From Frankia alni ACN14a (GTDB taxonomy: Bacteria > Actinomycetota > Actinomycetes > Frankiales > Frankiaceae), in assembly GCF_000058485.1 (NCBI RefSeq), contig NC_008278.1:4644962-4708961 (forward strand): a stretch of DNA of 64,000 nt, in the 5' to 3' direction. Below are positions 53,593 to 62,239 of the stretch, in pieces. The position numbers and the translations under genes were made by a program. The notes under the pieces are model-generated. The model had not been told where the DNA came from. It did not search any database and saw only the letters and a list, made by a program, of their open reading frames with translations. Position 1 is the first letter of the stretch, and each line of letters opens with the position of its first letter.

Positions 53593-54705
53593 TCAGGAGG
53601 TGTCGGCGTCGGCGAGCGGCGGGCGGCCCGGGACGCGCAGCCCGGGACGCAGCCACTCGTCGTACAGCCGTGACCAGGTGCCGTCGAGCATGATCTGCCG
53701 CAGCACCCCGTTGACGAACGCCACGAACCCGTCGTCCCCCGCGGTGTCACCGGTGATCGGCATCGCGATGCCGTAGGGCTCGTCGAGCCGCCCGCCGGCC
53801 GCGAACGCCGCCCCGAACGCCTGCGGGCCGAGCACCGTCGTGTAGGGGTCCTGGGCGGCGAGCCCGGCGAGCAGGACGTCGTCGCCGACGATCGCGTCGA
53901 CGTCGCCGTGCTGGAGGGCGACCAGGCAGTCGGCGATGCGGGAGCGGGTCACCACGCGCGGGGCGGGCGTCGGCAGCCGCGCGAGCTTCTCGCTGGCCGT
54001 GCTGCCCGCCGACGTGCACACCGGCCGGCCGGCGAGGTCCGCGATGCCGGTGAAACCCGCCTCCTGGCGGACCAGCAGCCGCAGGGTCGATTCGTAGTAG
54101 ACGCTGGAGAACCGGACCTGCCGCTTGCGCTCGCAGGTGATGGTCATCGTCGCGACGAGCATGTCGACCATGTTGGATCGCAGCAGGTCCTCCCGCTCCG
54201 ACGTGGTGACCGCCCGGAACTGGATGTGATCGTCGACGTCGTCCGGCCCGAAGATCGCCGCGGCGACGGCGCGGGCGATGCCGACGTCGAACCCCTCCAG
54301 CCGCAGGGTGCGCCAGTTCATCAGCCCCGCGGGCGGTGCGTCGGTGACGATGCCGACCCGCAGGTAGCCCCGGACCTGGGCGATCGCGCGCATCCGGCTG
54401 CCGGTCGGCATGTGCCCCGGTGCCGGCAGCGGGTCCAGCGGCGGCTCCGTGGAGCGCACCGGCCGGCCGTCCTGGCGGCAGGTGCCGTCCGGATTGACCG
54501 CCCCGGCCGGCGCCGGTGTCGGCTCGGCCGGCGGCGCCGGGGAACGCGGCAGCGGGCCGGCCTCGATCGGCAGCGGGCTGCGCGCCGTGCTGCAGCCGGC
54601 ACCGCCCACCAGGGCCAGGCAGCAGGCGAGACCCGCCGCGACCAGCCAGGCATCCCGGCGCAGGCGAGCACCGCGGCACCGGCGGGCGCCGTCGCGGAGG
54701 CTCAC
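53593..54705 (-). CDS. glnH: GlnH-type amino-acid-binding lipoprotein
   Basis: A 370-residue solute-binding protein. The N terminus has a signal sequence (LVAAGLACCLALVGGAGC) that ends in a near-canonical lipobox Cys, then a Pro-rich linker. The binding domain (about 110-355) begins YLRVGIVTDAPPAGLMNWRT and has LEGFDVGIARAVAAAIF and ERKRQVRFSSVYYESTL, typical of polar amino-acid receptors. In mycobacteria GlnH binds Asp/Glu and signals through GlnX to PknG. The GTG at 54703-54705 overlaps the glnX stop (GTGA) with GGGAG upstream. Its 3' end faces that of pknG, 66 bases away. Confidence 0.9.
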   Translation of the reverse strand: MSLRDGARRCRGARLRRDAWLVAAGLACCLALVGGAGCSTARSPLPIEAGPLPRSPAPPAEPTPAPAGAVNPDGTCRQDGRPVRSTEPPLDPLPAPGHMPTGSRMRAIAQVRGYLRVGIVTDAPPAGLMNWRTLRLEGFDVGIARAVAAAIFGPDDVDDHIQFRAVTTSEREDLLRSNMVDMLVATMTITCERKRQVRFSSVYYESTLRLLVRQEAGFTGIADLAGRPVCTSAGSTASEKLARLPTPAPRVVTRSRIADCLVALQHGDVDAIVGDDVLLAGLAAQDPYTTVLGPQAFGAAFAAGGRLDEPYGIAMPITGDTAGDDGFVAFVNGVLRQIMLDGTWSRLYDEWLRPGLRVPGRPPLADADTS

Positions 54706-56549
54706 AGGAACTCCCGCAGGCGTGGCCACATGCCGGCCGCGGCGGCGACGATGGCGGCGAGCACGAGGGCCGGGCCGGCCAGCCGCAGGGCCCGCAGGGC
54801 GTCGGCCGCGCGGCGCACGTCGCCCTCGAACCGACCGCGGGCGGAGTCGACGGCCACGTCCAGCTTGCCGAGAAAACGGGTGAACGCGGCCGTGTCCGGC
54901 CCGAGCGTGCGGGTGACCGCCTCGCCGAACGTGTCGGACGAGCGCGCGTCCCCACCGGTGGAGCCGGCGTCCCCGGGAGCGTGGGCGGCGGCCACGACCG
55001 AGTCGGGCGAGGAGGCCAGCAGTCTCACCACCGAGTCGCGCACCCGCAGCCAGGACCGCAGGTCCGCCTCCAGCCCGGGTGGCAGGTCCGCACCCTGGCG
55101 GCTGTCGAGCGCCACGACGAGGGAGCCTCGGCGGGTGACCGGCTCGGGCGGCAGCCGGTCGCCGGTCGCGTCGAAACCCAACCCCCGGGTCACCCAGGCG
55201 AAGTGCTCGTCGAAACGGACGCCGTTGCCCAACGCGGTCAGCGACAGGTTCTCGTCGACCCTGGCCTCCAGGGTCAGGGTCTTCGAGCGCGCGAGCAGCG
55301 TCATCTGCCGATAGCCGGCGTCGCGGGCGGTGTCCAGGCGGGTCTGCTGGGTGCCGAACGCCACCGCCGTCCAGACGACCGCCGCCAGCACCGCGCCGGT
55401 CGCGATCACCAGACCCGGGTTGATCAGGCGGTTCGTCCGGCGCACCAGCAGCAGCTGCACGCCGATCAGCGAGCCCAGCGCGAAGGCGGCGGTGATCACG
55501 ATGGCCCACTCCCCCTGCGACCCGGTGGCCCGCTGGTAGGCGAGGTCGACGGCGTCGGCGTAGCGGGCGACGAGAACCTCGGTCGAGGGGAGGATCTCGG
55601 TGCGCATCATGGTCGAGGCGGCCCGCAGGTTGGCCTCGCCCACGGACAGACCGGCGCGGTTGTTCGCCCGGGCCCGCTCCACCATCCCGTTGTAGACGGG
55701 GATGCCCTGAGCCAGCAGGTCCAGGGGGCACGCCGGGGACGCCATGCCCCGCGAGGCGCCATCCGACGCGCCCCCAGACGCACCGGCCGGCGGGCGCGCC
55801 CCGTCGGACTCGCCCCCCGATGTGGACCAGGGTGGTTCCATCCCGCCGGCCTGGTCCACCCCGTCGACCGGGCCGTCCGGGGGGACCGTGAGATCGTCGC
55901 CGTCGCCGACTCCCGCCGCGGCCATCGGGTCGGGAGCGAGTGCCGCCGGGTCGGCCGCGGCGGGGACGAGGGGCCCGAGTCGGGGATCCGGATCCGAGGC
56001 GCACAGCCTCGGGTCGAGGCGGCGCAGGTCGAGGACGTCGCGGGCGGCCTCGGCCACGCTCGCCTCGAAGGGCTGGCCGGCCTTGATCCCGTCGTAGCGG
56101 GCCCGCAGCTCCGCCGCCGGCTCCCTTTTGTCGACCAGCAGTTCGACGGGGGCGAACAACTCGGCGGCTGCGGCGGCGTCGGCCTGGGACAACGCGGCAC
56201 GCAGCTCCTGGGCCGTGGCCAGCGCCCGCCCCTGCCGGGTGACCAGGTCGTCGGTGGCGTCGAGCCGGTGGGCGACAACCCCGCGCAGGGTCAACCCGAA
56301 CAGGGCCAGCGCGACGACGAGCACGCCGAGCAGCCCGACCAGCCGGACGCCGGCGTCGCAGTGTGCCGCGACGGTGCGCGCCAGCCGCGCGGCCTGGCGG
56401 AACCAGCCCGGGCCGGGCGGGACGGGTGCCCTGGGAGCCCTGCCCTCGCGCCGTCGCCGGACGCCCCCGCGGCGCCGGGATTCCGGCCCTCCGCTGGGAG
56501 CAGGCGGCGGCGACGCCACAACCGTCACAGTCACCGAGCGTATAGGCAT
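54702..56549 (-). CDS. glnX: GlnX-type membrane sensor protein
   Basis: A 615-residue membrane protein. The first helix is near residue 70 (LVGLLGVLVVALALFGLTL), a large outer domain of about 270 residues follows, then two helices (AIVITAAFALGSLIGVQLLLV; LVIATGAVLAAVVWTAVAFG), a second outer domain of about 180 residues and a last helix (LVLAAIVAAAAGMWP). The order matches mycobacterial GlnX, which links GlnH to PknG. A Gly/Ser/Asp-rich insert (about 215-280) interrupts the first outer domain and has decayed repeats. The gene is co-translated with glnH. Confidence 0.87.
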   Translation of the reverse strand: MPIRSVTVTVVASPPPAPSGGPESRRRGGVRRRREGRAPRAPVPPGPGWFRQAARLARTVAAHCDAGVRLVGLLGVLVVALALFGLTLRGVVAHRLDATDDLVTRQGRALATAQELRAALSQADAAAAAELFAPVELLVDKREPAAELRARYDGIKAGQPFEASVAEAARDVLDLRRLDPRLCASDPDPRLGPLVPAAADPAALAPDPMAAAGVGDGDDLTVPPDGPVDGVDQAGGMEPPWSTSGGESDGARPPAGASGGASDGASRGMASPACPLDLLAQGIPVYNGMVERARANNRAGLSVGEANLRAASTMMRTEILPSTEVLVARYADAVDLAYQRATGSQGEWAIVITAAFALGSLIGVQLLLVRRTNRLINPGLVIATGAVLAAVVWTAVAFGTQQTRLDTARDAGYRQMTLLARSKTLTLEARVDENLSLTALGNGVRFDEHFAWVTRGLGFDATGDRLPPEPVTRRGSLVVALDSRQGADLPPGLEADLRSWLRVRDSVVRLLASSPDSVVAAAHAPGDAGSTGGDARSSDTFGEAVTRTLGPDTAAFTRFLGKLDVAVDSARGRFEGDVRRAADALRALRLAGPALVLAAIVAAAAGMWPRLREFL

Positions 56550-56755
56550 CTCGCCGATCCGGTTACTTCAAGCAGGGATCTCATCCCGGTCGGGCGGGAA
56601 AGGCGTCATAGATGACGCAGGCGATCGTCACGAACGTCGACGGCAGGGACCGATCGTGCCGGGCGCGGCAGGGCCGGGCATCGGCCCGACGGGGTGACAT
56701 CCCAGCAGGCCGTATCGTCGGTAGCCGCAACGCCGGGCGAGCACCGAGGAGCGAC

Positions 56756-57451
56756 GTGTCGACGATCCCATCTCCCTCCCGCTCGTCCCCGTCCCCCCCA
56801 TCGCCCTCCCGCGACGAGCCCGCGGGTGCGGTGGGACCGCCGGTCGAGCCGCCCCCGGGGATCACCGACGCGCGCCTCGCCCGGCAGATCGCCTTCCTGC
56901 TGGAGATCGACCAGCTCAAGTCGGTGCTGCGGCAGAGCCACCTGATCGACCGGTCTCGGCGGGAGAACGACGCCGAGCACTCCTGGCATCTGGCGATGCT
57001 CGCCGTCGTCCTCGGCGAGTACGCGGCGGCGGAGGTCGACCAGGCGCGGGTCATCCGCATGCTGCTGATCCACGACCTGGTGGAGGTCTACGCGGGCGAC
57101 ACGTTCCTGTACGACACGCAGGCCGCGGCCAGCCAGGCCGAACGCGAGCGGGCGGCCGCCGACCGGCTGTTCCCGCAGCTTCCCGGTGACCAGGCCGACG
57201 AGCTGCGGGCGCTGTGGGACGAGTTCGAGGAGCGGCGCACCCCCGACGCCCGGTTCGCCCGCGCCCTCGACCGGGTGCAGCCGCTGCTGCTGAACTTCTA
57301 CACCGCCGGGAGCACCTGGCTTCCGCACCGGGTGAGCAGGGCGGACGTGCTGGCTCACCAGAAGACCGTCGAGGACGGTTCCCCGGCGCTGTGGGCCTAC
57401 ATCCGCGTCATGATCGACGAGGCGGTGCGCCGCGGGTACCTGCTCGCCTGA
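56756..57451 (+). CDS. HD-domain phosphohydrolase
   Basis: A 231-residue protein of the HD superfamily (YfbR/HDDC2-like). The metal-binding set is in ENDAEHSWHLAMLAVVL (first His), RMLLIHDLVEVYAGDT (the HD pair) and FARALDRVQPLLLN (late Asp). Relatives are 5'-deoxynucleotidases acting on dNMPs. The GTG at 56756 follows GAGGAG; the first 40 residues (Ser/Pro-rich) are outside the fold. It is divergent from glnX and converges on the TAXI gene across an 18-bp repeat tract. Confidence 0.88.
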   Translation: MSTIPSPSRSSPSPPSPSRDEPAGAVGPPVEPPPGITDARLARQIAFLLEIDQLKSVLRQSHLIDRSRRENDAEHSWHLAMLAVVLGEYAAAEVDQARVIRMLLIHDLVEVYAGDTFLYDTQAAASQAERERAAADRLFPQLPGDQADELRALWDEFEERRTPDARFARALDRVQPLLLNFYTAGSTWLPHRVSRADVLAHQKTVEDGSPALWAYIRVMIDEAVRRGYLLA

Positions 57452-57506
57452 CGGGCCAGCGTGTCGGCCTTGCCTGCCGGCCCACCCGGGCCGCCGGAAG
57501 GGCAGC

Positions 57507-57578
57507 CCGATCCGAGACGGCCGTCCGATCCGAGACGGCCGTCCGATCCGAGACGGCCGTCCGGTGCGAGACGGCCGT
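57507..57578. repeat. 18-bp tandem repeat with internal palindrome, 4 copies
   Basis: Four units of CCGATCCGAGACGGCCGT (the last reads CCGGTGCGAG...). With the following C each contains the palindrome GACGGCCGTC. The tract fills the junction between two convergent genes and its last base is the first of the TAXI stop codon. It may act as a two-way terminator. Confidence 0.85.
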
Positions 57579-58813
57579 CAGGACAGCCCGCAGCGCTGCT
57601 GTGAGGTGTATTCGCGCAGCGCGGTCGCGACGGCGGGAAGGACCGGTACCAGGCAGAACACCGGGTTGCGCCAGAGCTGGCGGTACTCGCCGTCGCCCGC
57701 GTCGGCGTCGGATTCCAGCGCGTCGCTGTGGGCGTGGGCGACGGCGGCGGGTGCCGCCTGGCCCAGCACGCCCGCGAGCCACGGCCGGTCGGCCATGATC
57801 CTCGCCGCGGCGACGGCGAGCCCGGGGTCCACGGAGTCGCGGACCACCAGGCCGTTGGGGGCGCCGACCGTCGGCGTCGGCTGGTTCATCCCGGTGTACG
57901 TCCCGCCGGCGATCGTTCGGTCGGCGAAGATGCCCGGCGCGCCGTCGCGGCGGACGAACCCGGCCCCGGCGACCCGCTCGTAGTACCGGTCCCAGTGGGT
58001 GCCGAAACCCTCGCGGTACTGGTCGATCGGGAGGAGCTGCAGGTCCCCCGCGGCGCCGCCGAGCCGGCGGATCCGCTCGTCGAGGACCTCCGACGGCGCC
58101 GCCACCCAGACCACCGCCTGCACCGGGTCCGCGGCCGACGCCGGATCGGTCAGCGACCCCATCCCCTCGCCGAGCGACTGGTAGACGACGTGCGGCAGCG
58201 GCAGCGCCGGCGGCGTGAGCGCGCACACGTTGTCGAACAGCACGTCGTTCATCTGCAGGGAGCCGGACAGCTCCAGACCACCGGAGACGGTCCTGCCGCA
58301 CAGGTCGCGCAGGTTCGACACCTCGCCGCGGCGGACGATGACGTGCACGAGATCGAAGTAGGCGGGCCCGAGCGTGCGCAGCCGGTTGACCTGGTTCAGG
58401 GTGCCCCGGCGGAACCGGGCCGCACTCTGGTAGTCGAACTGGTAGATACCGAAGGTGGCGTCCACGGCCACGTTGAGCTGGACCATCGCGAGGGAGCACG
58501 CGGCGGCCCCGTCGTCCTGAAGCCGGTAGAGGTTGTCGGCGCTGCCGTCGGTGGCGACCGGGTCGACGGTCAGTCCCCAGCCGGGATGGCGCCGGACGAG
58601 CTCGCGGCCCAGCTCCTGCGCGACGACCCAGTACGGGGAGTTCGCCTGCCCGGTGTAGATCTTCACATTCCGGCAGTGCGTCCCAGGATCGTGGGAGCTT
58701 CCCCGCGCCGGCACGAGCAGCACGACGAGCAGCGACGCTGCGAGCAGGCAGACCGCCAGGGCGGCGGCCGTCCGCGGCCGTGTCCGTCGCCCTGCCGGTG
58801 ACGATGACGACAC
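57578..58813 (-). CDS. TAXI-family solute-binding protein
   Basis: A 411-residue exported protein. A signal anchor (ALAVCLLAASLLVVLLVPA) lies at about 20-38. The mature part begins VKIYTGQANSPYWVVAQELG, has ADNLYRLQDDGAAACSLAMVQLN and LCGRTVSGGLELSGSLQMND, and matches the TRAP-associated extracytoplasmic immunogenic (TAXI) receptors, which bind small organic acids such as glutamate or 2-oxoglutarate. No TRAP membrane subunits are adjacent, so it may act as a sensor; the PknG module next to it makes that attractive. The GTG at 58813 follows GGCGGGGG; an earlier ATG at 58906 is possible. Confidence 0.85.
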   Translation of the reverse strand: MSSSSPAGRRTRPRTAAALAVCLLAASLLVVLLVPARGSSHDPGTHCRNVKIYTGQANSPYWVVAQELGRELVRRHPGWGLTVDPVATDGSADNLYRLQDDGAAACSLAMVQLNVAVDATFGIYQFDYQSAARFRRGTLNQVNRLRTLGPAYFDLVHVIVRRGEVSNLRDLCGRTVSGGLELSGSLQMNDVLFDNVCALTPPALPLPHVVYQSLGEGMGSLTDPASAADPVQAVVWVAAPSEVLDERIRRLGGAAGDLQLLPIDQYREGFGTHWDRYYERVAGAGFVRRDGAPGIFADRTIAGGTYTGMNQPTPTVGAPNGLVVRDSVDPGLAVAAARIMADRPWLAGVLGQAAPAAVAHAHSDALESDADAGDGEYRQLWRNPVFCLVPVLPAVATALREYTSQQRCGLS

Positions 58814-58936
58814 CCCGGTACCCCCGCCTCTCCCCGATCCCCGTCCCCCACGGCGACGACCGCCACGGCGCAGGCGGGTCCGATGTGCGCTCAGTATGCC
58901 CGACATATGCAGGCACCTTCACGCTGGGAGACCGAC

Positions 58937-59016
58937 CGGCGTCACCGCGTCGGCGTCACCGCGTCGGTGTCACCGCGTCGGTGTCACCGCGTCGGCGTCA
59001 CCGCGTCGGCGTCACC
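58937..59016. repeat. 14-bp tandem repeat, 5.7 copies
   Basis: Units of CGGCGTCACCGCGT (C/T variation at the fourth base) start at 58937, 58951, 58965, 58979, 58993 and 59007. The period is not a multiple of three and the tract lies between a promoter and a 3' end, so it is not coding. Confidence 0.9.
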
Positions 59017-59104
59017 AGCGCGGTCTTGCCGAGCACGCCGCGCGGCGGCATGGGGCGGGGCACGGGGTGGAGGCGGGGAGCGGGAGACGGGAACGAACGC
59101 GGGC

Positions 59105-59809
59105 TCAGGCGTCCAGCAGGGACTCCAGGAACAGCACGGTGCGCGCCGCGACGCAGCGCCGACCTGCTCCGGTGAGCACGTCGTGGCCGCCGGGGACCAC
59201 GTCGAGTTCGGCGCGCGGCGCGGTCCGGGTCGTCATGCGTACCAGGGGCAGCGGGCTGATCTCGTCGTCGGTGCCGTGCAGCAGCAGGATCGGCAGGTCG
59301 GGCAGGGCCCGCGGCGAGGGCTCCTCGACGAGCAGGCCGGCCACGGGCAGGTGCAGCAGCGGCAGGCCGAGCAGGACCAGCCCGTCGGGACGGACGGCGG
59401 GCGAGCCGACCATCGCCAGCGCCGCCAGCGCGCCGGTGTCGGAGCCGAGCAACACGAAGGGCGCGCCCGGGACCCGTCCCTCGACCAGGGCGGACACCCG
59501 GTTACCGCCGTCGGGGACGACGGTGAGCAGGTAGCCGTCGAGCGCCAGCCGGTCGGCGAGCGCGTCGAAGACCGCCGGGTCCTCGCCGCGGCCGGGCAGG
59601 GCGGCGATCGTGGCGCGGATGTCGCGGCGGGCGACGGTGGCGCGGGCGACCGGCCGCACGGGCGTCGTGACGGGGCTGCGCGGGCCGGGGGTCGCGGTGG
59701 CGGTCGCGGTGGCGGCCACGAGCGGGCGCGCGGCACGGGGCGCCGCGACGGCGGGATACCCGCCCGCCGGCCGATCGGTGAGGGACAGGGGTTGGAACGG
59801 CGACATCAT
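59105..59809 (-). CDS. alpha/beta-hydrolase-like protein with Asp at the nucleophile elbow
   Basis: A 234-residue protein. The first 80 residues are disordered and Ala/Thr/Pro-rich. The rest shows the alpha/beta-hydrolase order: FVLLGSDTGALAALAM at the nucleophile elbow, LPILLLHGTDDEISPLPL (acid residue) and VVPGGHDVL (catalytic His). The elbow reads G-S-D-T-G, so the central residue is Asp, as in haloalkane dehalogenases, instead of Ser; the Ser is one place early. It may be a different activity or an inactive scaffold. I chose ATG 59807-59809; an AGGAG is 12 bases upstream. No operon partner. Confidence 0.65.
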   Translation of the reverse strand: MMSPFQPLSLTDRPAGGYPAVAAPRAARPLVAATATATATPGPRSPVTTPVRPVARATVARRDIRATIAALPGRGEDPAVFDALADRLALDGYLLTVVPDGGNRVSALVEGRVPGAPFVLLGSDTGALAALAMVGSPAVRPDGLVLLGLPLLHLPVAGLLVEEPSPRALPDLPILLLHGTDDEISPLPLVRMTTRTAPRAELDVVPGGHDVLTGAGRRCVAARTVLFLESLLDA

Positions 59810-60346
59810 CGGCGCCTGGTCTCCTTTGGAGGAAACGGATCGCCGCGGCCTGATGACCGGGCGTGCCGCGGACGCGGCAGGAGCATGGTCGTGCGTCGGG
59901 TGGCCGATCGGGCGGGTCACGCGCGTGGCATCCGGGCGGTGGACCGGTCCCCCGCCTGTCCCAGGGCCGAACGCGACGATGCCGGCTCCGGGGACACGGC
60001 CGGGCTCACCGGCCGACGACCGGGGCGGGCCCGGCGGCCCGGATGGGGGCGGGTAGTGCGGGAGTGCGGGCCGGGAGGTCTCGGCGCGGTGGCGCCGCCG
60101 ACGTCCGACGGATGCGTGTTCGGCGACGGGCCGAAGTCCAGTCGGGGAAGCTTCCGGCGGATCAGCTCAGCGACAGCGCCATGAGGACGATGACGGCGTC
60201 AGGGAGACGTGGCTGAGTCGAACGGACTGACGTGCGTCCACAGACATGGTTACTACCCTCGGTAGTCGCACCATCATCCGTCAACGGGTTCTCGCTGTGC
60301 GCTGCATCACTTTCGTGGATCACAGGGCGGCGGAGCGCGCAACGAC
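59810..60346. other. intergenic region
   Basis: 537 bases without a supported gene. A palindrome ACTACC-CTC-GGTAGT (60252-60266) sits in an AT-richer patch (60180-60300), possibly an operator without an assignable gene. Frames through the region are low-complexity shadows. Confidence 0.5.
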
Positions 60347-60382
60347 GGCAGGGGCACCACCCGATCGGGTGATGCCCCTGCC
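60347..60382. terminator. long hairpin 3' of superoxide dismutase
   Basis: GGCAGGGGCA pairs with TGCCCCTGCC, and the inner CACCC/GGGTG pairs around a GATC loop, with a single mismatch between them. The structure lies 136-171 bases after the sod stop codon on the minus strand and is the best terminator candidate there. It would also work on the plus strand. Confidence 0.75.
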
Positions 60383-60517
60383 GTGACTCGCCCGCGGCGC
60401 CGCGGCGCCGCGACGGGGCTCACCCCCGCCGGGTGCCTGGGCCCGCCGCCCCCACCAGCCCGGGCCCGGTGAACCGGACTCGAGCGGGCGTGGACCCGGG
60501 CGGCCATGGTGCCGCGC

Positions 60518-61129
60518 TCAGACGGCCGCCGCGGCCTTCGCCTTCGCGAAACGCTCGGCGACGTCGGCCCAGTTGACGATGTTCCACAGGGCCGCCGCGT
60601 AGTCCGCCTTGACGTTCTTGTACTGCAGGTACCAGGCGTGCTCCCACGCGTCGAACACCAGCAGCGGGGTGTTGCCGACACCGACGTTGCTCTGGTGGTC
60701 GTACACCTGCTCGATCAGCAGCCGCTGGCCGGTGGCGTCGTAGGCCAGCACCCCCCAGCCGGAGCCCTGCACCGTCGTGGTCGCAGCGTTGAGCTGCGCC
60801 TTGAAGGCGTCGAAGGATCCGAAGTCGGTGGTGATGGCCTCGCCGAGCACGCCGTCCGGCTTGTCGCCGCCGTCCGGGGACAGGTTCTCCCAGTAGATCG
60901 AGTGGAGAATGTGCCCGGAGAGGTTGAACGCGAGCGTCTTCTCCAGGCCGACGATGGCGCCGAAGTCGCCCTTGTCGCGCGCCTCCGCGATCTTCTCAAG
61001 GGTGTCGTTCGCACCCTTGACGTAGGTCGCGTGGTGCTTGTCGTGGTGCAGCTCGACTATCTGTCCGATGATGGACGGTTCCAGTGCGCCATAGTCGTAC
61101 TTCAGGTCGGGCAGCGTGTACGTCGCCAC
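60518..61129 (-). CDS. sodA: superoxide dismutase, Fe/Mn type
   Basis: A 203-residue cytoplasmic enzyme that converts superoxide to O2 and H2O2. Metal ligands are visible in [24 protein letters not shown] and [12 protein letters not shown] (the Asp/His pair DxWxH). [10 protein letters not shown] and EQVYDHQSN are standard family parts. Metal choice (Fe or Mn) is not decidable with confidence. The GTG at 61127-61129 gives the normal N terminus ([17 protein letters not shown]); AAGGA is 11 bases upstream. The gene stands alone. Confidence 0.95.
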   Translation of the reverse strand: MATYTLPDLKYDYGALEPSIIGQIVELHHDKHHATYVKGANDTLEKIAEARDKGDFGAIVGLEKTLAFNLSGHILHSIYWENLSPDGGDKPDGVLGEAITTDFGSFDAFKAQLNAATTTVQGSGWGVLAYDATGQRLLIEQVYDHQSNVGVGNTPLLVFDAWEHAWYLQYKNVKADYAAALWNIVNWADVAERFAKAKAAAAV

Positions 61130-61756
61130 TAGAGCACGATCCTTTCCGTTCGCAAGGGATTTGTTCGGGGGCACCCACGGGGGGACTCCCGGCGGTTCAG
61201 GTGGGCGGTTCCGGCGACGTCGGCGGCCACCGGCCGGGCAGCCGGGGTCGGCGGGGCCTGGCGATGCCCATCGACCCTCTCCTCCTCCGGCGAGCCGCCG
61301 AGACGCCCATCCTGTGGACGTCGACGTCAGGTGCTACGAACGCCCGCCTGGACACTATCGCCAGGAGGATCGGTCCTGCATAGCGAGACCGGACACCGTC
61401 ACGCGGGAAGGATCGTCCGTCGCTCCGGCCAATAACAGCCGGTGACGGCGACGAGGAGGTGGGCGGGATTCGGTGACCCAGGGAACAGCCGAGCGAGCCG
61501 GCCGGGGTGCCACCCCGCACGAACGTCCCGAGAATTCCCGGCGCCGCCCGTCCGGCCCCGCCCGTCCGTGCGCCGCACGGGCGGGCGGACCGCACCAGGA
61601 CCGGCCGGGCAGCCCGCGAAGCACCCCGGCCGGCAGGGTCGGTCGTCGGGCGCCGCGCCCGCGTGGACCGCAGGCGCGCGGGGGTGGGCCGGAGCATGCC
61701 GCGAACCCTTCCCGCCGACGGGGCGACTGTTCCGACCTCCGCCCCCGACGCCGCGG
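61130..61756. other. intergenic region between sod and bfr
   Basis: 627 bases with no supported gene. It contains the sod promoter (61130-61400) and the 3' flank of the bacterioferritin gene. Frames here are Arg/Pro-rich shadows. No clear operator was found near the sod start. Confidence 0.5.
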
Positions 61757-62239
61757 TCAGTCGTCCTCGTGGATCTGCTGGCTGAGGTAGTTGGCCGCGC
61801 CGAGCTGGGAGATCAGTTCGAGCTGGGCGTCGAGCCAGTCGATGTGCTCCTCCTCGGAGACGAGGATCTGCTCCAGCAGGACCGCCGAGCCGATGTCGCC
61901 GCGCTCGCGGCTCAGCGCGATGCCGCCACGCAGCACGTCGACGGCCTCGAATTCGCCGGACCGGTCGATCTCGAGCTGCTCGGGAACCGTCTCGCCGATG
62001 CGCAGTGTGTGCAGCCGCTGCAGATTCGGCAGACCACCGAGGTAGAGGACACGCTCGATGAGCTGGTCGGCGTGCTTCATCTCGTCGATGGACTCGTGGT
62101 AGTAGTGCTCCGCGATCCGCCGGTAGCCCCAGTTGCGCTGCATCCGGCTGTGCAGGAAATACTGGTTGATGGTTGTGAGCTCGTTCGTCAGCACACTGTT
62201 GAGCAGTTCTATGATTTCCGTGTCGCCACGCGTCGCCAT
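61757..62239 (-). CDS. bfr: bacterioferritin
   Basis: A 160-residue iron-storage subunit (24-mer with haem). The ferroxidase ligands are in LTNELTTINQYFLHSRM, YYHESIDEMKHADQLIERV and SEEEHIDWLDAQLELI; the haem-binding Met lies in IDEMKHAD, equal to Met52 of E. coli Bfr. It stores Fe(III) and protects from iron-driven oxidative damage, fitting its position beside sod. The ATG at 62237-62239 follows AAGGTG by 10 bases. Two IdeR-like boxes are 244-283 bases upstream, suggesting iron-dependent control. Confidence 0.95.
   Translation of the reverse strand: MATRGDTEIIELLNSVLTNELTTINQYFLHSRMQRNWGYRRIAEHYYHESIDEMKHADQLIERVLYLGGLPNLQRLHTLRIGETVPEQLEIDRSGEFEAVDVLRGGIALSRERGDIGSAVLLEQILVSEEEHIDWLDAQLELISQLGAANYLSQQIHEDD

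Noticed and set aside
57507-59016. Tandem repeats considered as CRISPR
   Set aside because: Units are 14-18 bp, directly adjacent, with no spacers and no cas genes.
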